Below the pieces are notes generated by a model. The model searched no databases. It was not told the origin of the DNA and saw nothing but the letters and a program-made list of their open reading frames with translations. A DNA stretch of 8,210 bases from Planctomycetaceae bacterium (GTDB lineage: Bacteria > Planctomycetota > Planctomycetia > Pirellulales > Pirellulaceae), in contig PADE01000217.1 in NCBI GenBank assembly GCA_002702965.1, positions 4,721 through 12,930 of the forward strand, written 5' to 3'. Below are positions 1 through 5,024 of this stretch, one piece after another (the first letter of the stretch is position 1; each line of letters opens with the position of its first letter). A program made the position numbers and the translations under genes.

Positions 1-1
1 C

Positions 2-115
2 TCTCGTGGTCGCGAGTATATCAATCCCGTGAGTCAACTGGCTAGCAAGGTTTTGGCTAGCAAGGTTTTGGCTAGCAAGGTTTTGGCTAGCAAGGTTTTG
101 GCTAGCAAGGTTTGA
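2..115 (+). CDS. Possible C-terminal end of a protein entering from the left, tail of LASKV repeats
   Basis: The frame starting at base 2 is open from the window edge to a TGA at 113-115. It reads SRGREYINPVSQ and then five LASKV units before the stop. The 15-bp repeat lies exactly in register with this frame and the stop follows the last copy directly. That is what an in-frame expansion at the end of a gene would look like. Against this, only 37 codons are visible, an open stretch this short is common by chance, and another frame also reads through the repeat (as FWLAR units). I do not recognise the family from the dozen non-repeat residues. It may equally be a non-coding minisatellite. Confidence 0.3.
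   Translation, partial: SRGREYINPVSQLASKVLASKVLASKVLASKVLASKV
40..113. repeat. 15-bp tandem repeat, five copies
   Basis: The unit GGCTAGCAAGGTTTT occurs as 40-54, 55-69, 70-84, 85-99 and 100-113. The copies are identical except that the last one lacks its final T. Each unit contains the palindrome GCTAGC. The period is five codons, so copy-number change would not shift a reading frame. Read in the frame open from the left edge, each unit encodes LASKV. Perfect identity between copies suggests recent expansion by slippage. The repeat itself is directly visible; its role is unknown. Confidence 0.96.
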
Positions 116-367
116 ATCGGATTGCGAGTCGGGCTTCGAGAAACGTCTCACTGTGTTTTGGACACTCGGGATCGGGGACTTCTGGCAACACACACATCTG
201 GGATATCACGGAACGTCAAACAGCGGCTCGCTGCTGGGAACCGCGACGTCCGCGAACGGGCGCCCCACATGTTTCCGACCTCTCTAATCCGTTGTGAGCA
301 GCATCCCTGAACGGATCGAGTCCCGAGGCTCCTGCTGATCGCGACAAACGCCGGGGAAGACAGCCTA
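116..367. other. Intergenic region with one weak hairpin
   Basis: No convincing gene was found in these 252 bases. Two short overlapping frames begin at 112 (TTG) and 122 with no ribosome binding site and no recognisable product. A 7-bp inverted repeat, ATCCGTT at 287-293 and AACGGAT at 310-316, could form a hairpin with a 16-base loop. It has no T-run, so it is not an obvious terminator. A smaller hairpin, CAGCG-GCT-CGCTG, lies at 221-233. I found no good -35/-10 pair, although the promoter of the next gene should lie here. Confidence 0.4.
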
Positions 368-1858
368 ATGGGTCAAATGCGGTTTCTGGTCCCCCACAAG
401 GAGCAACTCCCCCAGGATGCTCTCGACTGGGCTTTCCTAGATGGAATCGATGCGGTTCCTTGGCCGTGCCGTTTTCATTGGGAAGGTGACGAATTGGTCG
501 TCGACCGTGCGGTCGATGAATCGGGTAGCTTTCACCTCCCATGGCACGTGACCGACGAGGGGCCGGTGACGTTACAAACGGCAAGCCTAATTCAGCGCGA
601 GGCTCGTTATTCGCTGCCCGTGGAATTGGCGCGCGGAACCGTGAATCGGCTTCGCAATTTCGCCGCCGAGTGGCGATTGGCGGATTACACGTTGTCTTCA
701 GAGATTACCGAGCACTTGAATCAAGCCACGGCTCATTTCATCCGGGCCGCGACACAACAATCGGACATTTCCCAGTCAACGCGAGAAGCGTCCCAGGCGA
801 TCCAGCGCGGCACTCAGGGAATCCAGCAGCTGACGCAACAGTTTGCGCAACAGAGCCTCTCGGCACGGCTTCAGAAAAACGCTCGCTTGCCCACGATGCT
901 GGCGGGGACTTTGCCGCTCGACGGCTTGCCCGCGCCGATCGAAAAGGTCTTTGCCGGAACGTTTAACTCCGCCGCGATTAGCATCAACTGGCGTCTCCTG
1001 GAGCCCAACCCAGGAGAATTCCAATGGGATGCGCTCGACCGACAGATCGAATGGTGCCAGCGTTCTGGTCTGCGCGTCTGTGCCGGACCTCTGGTGCAAT
1101 TGGACCGACAACATCTACCCGATTGGATCTATCTCTGGGAAGACAGCTACTCCGAACTGCAGTCAAACGCCTTGCGCATGGTAGATCAGGTGGTCCGGCG
1201 CTACCGCGGTCGTGTCCAAATCTGGCATTGTGCGGCGCGGCTGAATCTGGACGACGACCTCTCTCTGGACGAACAGCAACGACTGATGTTGGCGGTAGCC
1301 ATTCTCCGCACGATTCACACATCGGATACCTCGAGCCCCCTCGTGATTAGCTTCGACCGCCCCTGGGGGGAATACCTGACACACAAACAGATCGACTTGT
1401 CGCCGCTGCATTTTGCCGACGAACTGGTGCGTGCTGAAATCGGACTCAAAGGCCTGGGATTGGAAATAAACTTAGGATTCTCGCCAGGCGGCACACCTTT
1501 TCGCGACCTGTTGGAAATCAATCGGCAAATCGACCGTTGGGCCGCATTGGGGCTACCGCTATTGATCTCGCTGACGATTCCAGGAAACACCGACTCCGCA
1601 GGCAGTCCGCCGGGCTCTGCGTCAGATCCGGATCAACACGCCATACACTGGCAACCGTCCTTGGAATTTCAGCGGCAGACGATCCAGCAGATGTTCCCCC
1701 TGTTCCTCGCCAAAACGAGCATTCATGGCGTGATCTGGAAGCAGCTCGTAGACCAGCCGGACAGTGAGACGAGATACGGCGGGCTGTTTCACCAAGACTT
1801 CCAAAGCAAGCCGGCGCTGGCCGCTCTTCAGACCATCCGCTCCGAGTATCTCCGCTAA
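368..1858 (+). CDS. GH10-like (beta/alpha)8 barrel protein lacking the catalytic acid/base
   Basis: This 496-residue protein starts at ATG 368, with a purine-rich GGGGAAGA at 353-360 as ribosome binding site. No signal peptide or membrane segment is apparent, so it is probably cytoplasmic. Residues 1-105 form an unrecognised, probably beta-rich domain. Residues ~115-170 are Gln-rich and likely helical or coiled coil. From ~190 onward it resembles family 10 glycoside hydrolases: INWRLLEPNPGEFQWD at 206-221 matches the K-W-x-x-x-E-P-x-x-G-x-F strand, HLPDW at 249-253 matches QLPDW, and VVRRYRGRVQIW at 275-286 matches the strand before the acid/base Glu. That motif, normally WDVVNE, reads WHCAAR (286-291), so Arg sits at the glutamate position. 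A possible nucleophile, E366 in GLGLEIN, remains. Histidine and tryptophan of the usual GHTLVWH stretch are also lost. It may be a sugar-binding pseudoenzyme or have another activity. The GH10 relationship is a by-eye judgement; the function is unknown. Confidence 0.85.
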   Translation: MGQMRFLVPHKEQLPQDALDWAFLDGIDAVPWPCRFHWEGDELVVDRAVDESGSFHLPWHVTDEGPVTLQTASLIQREARYSLPVELARGTVNRLRNFAAEWRLADYTLSSEITEHLNQATAHFIRAATQQSDISQSTREASQAIQRGTQGIQQLTQQFAQQSLSARLQKNARLPTMLAGTLPLDGLPAPIEKVFAGTFNSAAISINWRLLEPNPGEFQWDALDRQIEWCQRSGLRVCAGPLVQLDRQHLPDWIYLWEDSYSELQSNALRMVDQVVRRYRGRVQIWHCAARLNLDDDLSLDEQQRLMLAVAILRTIHTSDTSSPLVISFDRPWGEYLTHKQIDLSPLHFADELVRAEIGLKGLGLEINLGFSPGGTPFRDLLEINRQIDRWAALGLPLLISLTIPGNTDSAGSPPGSASDPDQHAIHWQPSLEFQRQTIQQMFPLFLAKTSIHGVIWKQLVDQPDSETRYGGLFHQDFQSKPALAALQTIRSEYLR

Positions 1859-1889
1859 TTCCAGCCGCGGCCGCCAAGTCGATCCCCAA

Positions 1890-1918
1890 TTGACCGGTAG
1901 AAAAGCGGCTGATACATT
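1890..1918 (+). promoter_or_regulatory. Candidate sigma70-type promoter for rpsB
   Basis: TTGACC (1890-1895) and TACATT (1913-1918) are separated by exactly 17 bases and match the consensus at 5/6 and 4/6 positions. The pair sits just after the upstream gene ends (1858) and would start transcription near 1925, giving an rpsB leader of about 170 bases. Such a match can arise by chance. Confidence 0.4.
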
Positions 1919-1930
1919 CGCAGGGTCCTC

Positions 1931-2058
1931 CCGGCTCGGGAACAAGATCATTCCCGGGCGGGATACAGAAAGGGCACTTCGTTTCATCGCCCCGTCATAC
2001 CTCAAAGCCTTGCGGGCAAAGGGAATACCTGTGGCGTCTGGTGCGGCAGCGGTGCCGC
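1931..2058 (+). promoter_or_regulatory. rpsB 5' leader with two hairpins, candidate ribosomal-protein regulatory leader
   Basis: Hairpin 1 pairs GCTCGGGAA (1934-1942) with TTCCCGGGC (1951-1959). It has nine base pairs including one G-U and an 8-base loop, and two further C-G pairs lie beyond a 1x1 mismatch (1931-1962). Hairpin 2 pairs GCGGCA (2043-2048) with TGCCGC (2053-2058) around a GCGG loop, 24 bases before the rpsB Shine-Dalgarno. GGTG at 2040-2043 and CACC at 2064-2067 could form an alternative pairing. S2 is known to repress rpsB-tsf through the leader in E. coli. Whether these hairpins serve that role here is inference, and no match to a described leader family could be tested. Confidence 0.35.
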
Positions 2059-2082
2059 CTGGTCACCATCGCCCGGCAATAT

Positions 2083-2088
2083 GAGGAG
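2083..2088 (+). promoter_or_regulatory. Shine-Dalgarno deciding the rpsB TTG start
   Basis: GAGGAG at 2083-2088 is 8 bases before TTG 2097, ideal spacing, but only 2 bases before the in-frame TTG at 2091. Starting at 2097 also gives the expected S2 beginning, MANPLVEEL. No in-frame ATG is available nearby, so a TTG start is almost certain. Confidence 0.8.
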
Positions 2089-2096
2089 TCTTGCAA

Positions 2097-2837
2097 TTGG
2101 CCAATCCACTTGTTGAAGAACTGGTTGGAGCGGGCGTCCACTTTGGGCATCGCGTCAGTCGGTGGAATCCCCGGATGGCGCCGTATATTTACGGCAAGAA
2201 AAATCAAATCCACATTATCGATGTACGGGAAACCGTACGGGGCCTGCTACGCGCGAAAAAGTATCTCGCTCAGGTGGCCGGGGCGGGCAGCCTGATCTTG
2301 TTTGTAGGAACCAAACGACAAGCCAGCGACGCGATCGAACAACAGGCGTTGCGGTGTGGAATGCCTTATGTCAGTGAGCGCTGGCTCGGCGGCGCACTGA
2401 CCAACTTCCGGACCATCCGCAGTCGTCTCAGCCGACTCGAAGAACTCGAAACGCTGCGCGAGAGCGATGAACTCAACTCGTACTCGAAGAAAATGCAGTC
2501 CGCTTTGAATCGCGAATTCCGCAAGATGCACCGTAACTTGAATGGAATTCGCACCATGAACCGATTACCGGAATGCGTGGTCGTATTCGATCCCAAGAAA
2601 GAAAGCAACGCGATTCGCGAAGCATCGAAACTCGGCATTTCAACGTTGGCTTTGATCGATACCGATTGCAATCCCGACGAAATCGATCTTCCCATCCCGG
2701 GCAACGACGACGGCATTCGTTCCATCGAGGTGATTGCCCGGCATCTGGCAGATGCCGTTGCGCAGGGCACCGCAAATTCGGCAGCCGCAGCCAAACAGGC
2801 GGCGTCAGCCGCCCCGGCACCCACAGAAGCGTCCTGA
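2097..2837 (+). CDS. rpsB: 30S ribosomal protein S2
   Basis: Ribosomal protein S2, a component of the small subunit body that binds late in assembly and is needed for S1 docking in bacteria that have S1. The protein is 246 residues from TTG 2097. Family hallmarks are all present: VHFGHRVSRWNP (14-25), the VGTKRQA strand-loop (70-76), RWLGGALTNFRTI (95-107), a charged coiled-coil stretch (~108-145), VVVFDPKKE (161-169) and IDTDCNPDEIDLPIPGNDD (187-205). The tail after ~225 is a low-complexity Ala/Pro-rich extension and is probably disordered. It is the first gene of rpsB-tsf-pyrH, 154 bases before tsf, and is probably transcribed from the candidate promoter at 1890-1918. Identification is secure; the exact start is the only uncertainty. 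Confidence 0.98.
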   Translation: MANPLVEELVGAGVHFGHRVSRWNPRMAPYIYGKKNQIHIIDVRETVRGLLRAKKYLAQVAGAGSLILFVGTKRQASDAIEQQALRCGMPYVSERWLGGALTNFRTIRSRLSRLEELETLRESDELNSYSKKMQSALNREFRKMHRNLNGIRTMNRLPECVVVFDPKKESNAIREASKLGISTLALIDTDCNPDEIDLPIPGNDDGIRSIEVIARHLADAVAQGTANSAAAAKQAASAAPAPTEAS

Positions 2838-2846
2838 CTTGCGCCG

Positions 2847-2863
2847 AGGCGTCATCGACGCCT
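2847..2863 (+). promoter_or_regulatory. Hairpin just after rpsB (possible attenuator or processing site)
   Basis: AGGCGTC (2847-2853) and GACGCCT (2857-2863) form a perfect 7-bp stem with a 3-base loop, ten bases after the rpsB stop. No T-run follows, so a factor-independent terminator is unlikely. A second hairpin, CGCGATT-TCGA-AA-T-TCGCG at 2926-2944, lies closer to tsf. In E. coli, expression of rpsB and tsf is uncoupled by partial termination between them; these elements could act similarly, but that is inference. Confidence 0.35.
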
Positions 2864-2977
2864 GCTCGGATCTATATGCGAAGCGCCATAGAAACCTCGG
2901 TGTTTATTTACTCTCTGCAGATCGACGCGATTTCGAAATTCGCGCAGCTGTATCCTCCTCATTTGGTACGACTAGGT

Positions 2978-2982
2978 AGGAG
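2978..2982 (+). promoter_or_regulatory. Shine-Dalgarno deciding the tsf start
   Basis: AGGAG at 2978-2982 is 9 bases before ATG 2992. It abuts the in-frame TTG at 2983 directly, so that longer reading is not a usable start. The ATG also gives the typical EF-Ts beginning MAEITAAAV. Confidence 0.8.
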
Positions 2983-2991
2983 TTGAAATCT

Positions 2992-3825
2992 ATGGCAGAA
3001 ATTACTGCCGCGGCCGTGATGGGCCTGCGAAAAAAGACAGGCTTGCCGATGATGGACTGCAAGAAAGCCCTCACCGCGTGTGATGGGGATGAAGATCAAG
3101 CCGTTGTGTGGCTCCGAGAACGCGGCGCCAAGATTGGAGAGGAACGGGCGGACCGCGCCACTGAATTCGGGCGGTTCGGGATCTACTGTGGTGTAGAAAA
3201 AGACTGCGGTGCGATCGTGGAACTCAAGTGCGAAAGCGCACCGGTCGCGAGCCACGATGAGTTTGTTCAGCTCGCCGACGATCTGGCCTGCCAGCTCGCT
3301 ACCGGGCCCCGCGTCGCCGATGCCGATGCATTACTCGACCAGCCATCGCCCAGCGTCGAGGGCATGACACTACGCGAACAAAAAGACGATCTGTTCAACC
3401 GGATCCGCGAGGTTTTCAACGTGGGCCGGATGCGACGCCTCGATGGCAGTTGTGGAGGCTACAGCCATAACGCTACGACCGTTTCGGGAGTTCTGCTACA
3501 AGTCGAGGGTGGCAACGACGAAGCAGCCAAGGACGTCTGCATGCACATCGCGGCGATGCGACCCGCGGCGCTTACAACCGACGAGCTCGACGCCGATGTC
3601 GTAGAAAAAGAACGTGAGATCTTGCGACAAACGGCGCTCCAAGAAGGCAAGCCGGAAAATATCGTCGAGAAGATGGTCGAGGGCCGCCTGCGAAGTTTTT
3701 TTGCCGAACGCGTTCTCTTGGAACAACCATTCGTAAAAGACGATAAATCGACCGTCGGTGCCTACGCCGCCAACAATAACATGCAGGTTAAACAGTTTGT
3801 GCATTGGGAACTGGGACGCGAGTAA
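2992..3825 (+). CDS. tsf: Translation elongation factor Ts
   Basis: EF-Ts is the cytoplasmic guanine-nucleotide exchange factor that releases GDP from EF-Tu. The protein is 277 residues, close to the 283 of E. coli. The N-terminal UBA-like domain carries LRKKTGLPMMDCKKAL (12-27), a near-perfect family signature, followed by DGDEDQAVVWLRERG (31-45). The core follows with AIVELKCE (74-81) and HDEFVQLADDLA (88-99). The motif usually written TDFV, whose Phe inserts into EF-Tu next to the nucleotide site, reads SAPV here (82-85). The dimerisation or second core subdomain spans ~100-277, including EGKPENIVEKMVEGRLRSFF near 222-241. It sits in the standard order after rpsB. Identification is secure. 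The SAPV change may be a lineage trait rather than a defect. Confidence 0.97.
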   Translation: MAEITAAAVMGLRKKTGLPMMDCKKALTACDGDEDQAVVWLRERGAKIGEERADRATEFGRFGIYCGVEKDCGAIVELKCESAPVASHDEFVQLADDLACQLATGPRVADADALLDQPSPSVEGMTLREQKDDLFNRIREVFNVGRMRRLDGSCGGYSHNATTVSGVLLQVEGGNDEAAKDVCMHIAAMRPAALTTDELDADVVEKEREILRQTALQEGKPENIVEKMVEGRLRSFFAERVLLEQPFVKDDKSTVGAYAANNNMQVKQFVHWELGRE

Positions 3826-3955
3826 TCTCAGGGACGATCGAACGGGTGATCGATGCCGCTGTCCGCACCACAGGCGCCGATCGGATTAAACGAATTCTGT
3901 AGCCACAAATGCAGATGCGGAAGCCACTGCTGAAGCCGCACCCGCGTTACCGCTC

Positions 3956-3999
3956 AAATTGCCTGAGAGCCCACCGGCGCGGGGCTGCCAGGGAATTTT
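3956..3999 (+). terminator. Long imperfect hairpin between tsf and pyrH, candidate terminator or attenuator
   Basis: Three helices stack in register: AAATT 3956-3960 with AATTT 3994-3998, CCTG 3962-3965 with CAGG 3989-3992, and AGCCC 3968-3972 with GGGCT 3982-3986. They are separated by a 1x1 and a 2x2 internal loop and capped by a 9-base loop. Fourteen pairs in all end in TTTT (3996-3999). The T-run is short and partly inside the stem, so termination may be partial. An alternative small stem, TTTC 3997-4000 with GAAA 4006-4009, would compete with the base. It lies 46 bases before pyrH and could end tsf transcripts or modulate pyrH. Confidence 0.4.
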
Positions 4000-4043
4000 C
4001 GCCGTGAAACGAGGCAACAGGGGTATCTCGAAAGGGCTGATTC

Positions 4044-4841
4044 ATGGATATCGACGCTGAACAGCGCTCCTCCGTCGCGGCCAAATCGGATTCATCCCAA
4101 CCCACCACAGGGTTTCGCCGGGCCGTCTTGAAACTCTCTGGCGAGAGTTTCGTTCCGACGGGTGAGCGCGGAATCGAAATGCGGGAAGTGCTCCACATCG
4201 CGACACAGATTCAGAGAGCACAGCAAAGCGGGTGTCAAATTGCCGTTGTCATCGGCGGCGGCAACATCCTACGCGGCGCTCAGTTCAAATACGCCAACGC
4301 GAGTATCCAGGAAGCTACCGCACACTATATGGGCATGCTGGCCACGGTCATCAATGGACTCGCATTACAGGATGCGCTGGAGTCGATTGGCTGCGAAACA
4401 CGATTGATGTCTGCTATCCGAATGGATGGCGTCTGCGAATCGTACATCCGGCGCCGCGCAGATCGACACCTGAGTAAAGGACGCATCATCATTCTCGCGG
4501 CAGGCACCGGCGGACCCTTCGTAACAACCGACACGGCCGCAGCATTGCGTTCGATGGAACTCGAAGCCGACATCCTCCTAAAGGCCACAAGGGTCGATGG
4601 CGTTTACAGCGACGATCCTGAAAAAAATCCCCACGCCATTTTCTATCAACACCTGGATTTCATCAGCGTACAGCGACAGAACCTACGGTTTATGGATAGT
4701 ACAGCGATTACGCATTGCATGGAAAACGATTTGCCGATCCTGGTCTTTAATTTCAAGAAAGACGGCAATATCGAGCGCGCCGCGTCAGGCGAACGAATCG
4801 GTACCCGAATTGACAGTCAACCGGTCGCCCCTAAAGTCTGA
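4044..4841 (+). CDS. pyrH: UMP kinase (uridylate kinase)
   Basis: Hexameric bacterial UMP kinase of the amino-acid-kinase superfamily. It phosphorylates UMP to UDP with ATP in de novo pyrimidine synthesis and is typically inhibited by UTP and activated by GTP. The protein is 265 residues from ATG 4044, with AAAGGG at 4031-4036 as a modest ribosome binding site. Motifs in order are KLSGES (30-35, ATP site), GGGNILRG (71-78, with the UMP-contacting Arg), MGMLATVINGLALQDAL (96-112), GTGGPFVTTDTAA (154-166), DGVYSDDP (185-192) and MDSTAITHCMENDLPI (217-232). Compared with typical PyrH it has ~23 extra polar N-terminal residues before FRRAVLKLSGES. A conserved Asp before MGML (D77 in E. coli) appears as His (H94 here, AHYMGM). 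pyrH normally precedes frr, but here the next gene is convergent. Confidence 0.97.
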   Translation: MDIDAEQRSSVAAKSDSSQPTTGFRRAVLKLSGESFVPTGERGIEMREVLHIATQIQRAQQSGCQIAVVIGGGNILRGAQFKYANASIQEATAHYMGMLATVINGLALQDALESIGCETRLMSAIRMDGVCESYIRRRADRHLSKGRIIILAAGTGGPFVTTDTAAALRSMELEADILLKATRVDGVYSDDPEKNPHAIFYQHLDFISVQRQNLRFMDSTAITHCMENDLPILVFNFKKDGNIERAASGERIGTRIDSQPVAPKV

Positions 4842-5024
4842 AACATAGGGCACCCCGGGCGTGGCTTTGACCACCAATCGATGATTGTCCGGCTGAGGCC
4901 GCAGCAAGTCTGGGATGGCATGCACCGCGTGGCCCATCCGGCGGGCGCGGACTGACGGCTTCCCCAGTTCGGAAATAGGCATCAAAGCCACCGTCGGATC
5001 GGACGGCAAACGCAGCAAGAACAC
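4785..5024 (-). CDS. Possible small protein, coupled to the FAAL fusion gene by a TAGTG overlap
   Basis: A 79-residue frame begins with GTG (5024-5022) that shares one base with the TAG stop of the upstream FAAL gene (5026-5024). This arrangement is typical of translational coupling. A GAGG lies ~11 bases upstream. In the first 64 codons about seven in ten end in G or C, as expected of a coding frame in this genome, and the sequence is balanced (for example SELGKPSVRARRMGHAVHAI). I recognise no family, and there is no signal peptide or membrane span. The last ~57 bases are antisense to the 3' end of pyrH, which is unusual. A competing frame on the same strand (5139-4831) looks less protein-like. 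Reality uncertain. Confidence 0.35.
   Translation of the reverse strand: MFLLRLPSDPTVALMPISELGKPSVRARRMGHAVHAIPDLLRPQPDNHRLVVKATPGVPYVSDFRGDRLTVNSGTDSFA

Noticed and set aside
112..310. Two overlapping ~60-residue frames after the tandem repeat
   Set aside because: No ribosome binding site, overlapping frames, Arg/Ser/His-rich shadow-like composition.
1764..2084. 106-residue plus-strand frame reaching the rpsB SD
   Set aside because: Overlaps the end of the GH10-like gene in another frame, no ribosome binding site, and composition unlike a real protein.
3941..4020. Possible TPP or glycine riboswitch before pyrH (GCCTGAGAG resembles a CTGAGA core)
   Set aside because: The other conserved core elements of either riboswitch are absent; the bases are explained by the 3956-3999 hairpin.
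4842..4880. Terminator between convergent pyrH and FAAL genes
   Set aside because: GC-rich short complementarity only, no stable stem followed by a T-run on either strand.
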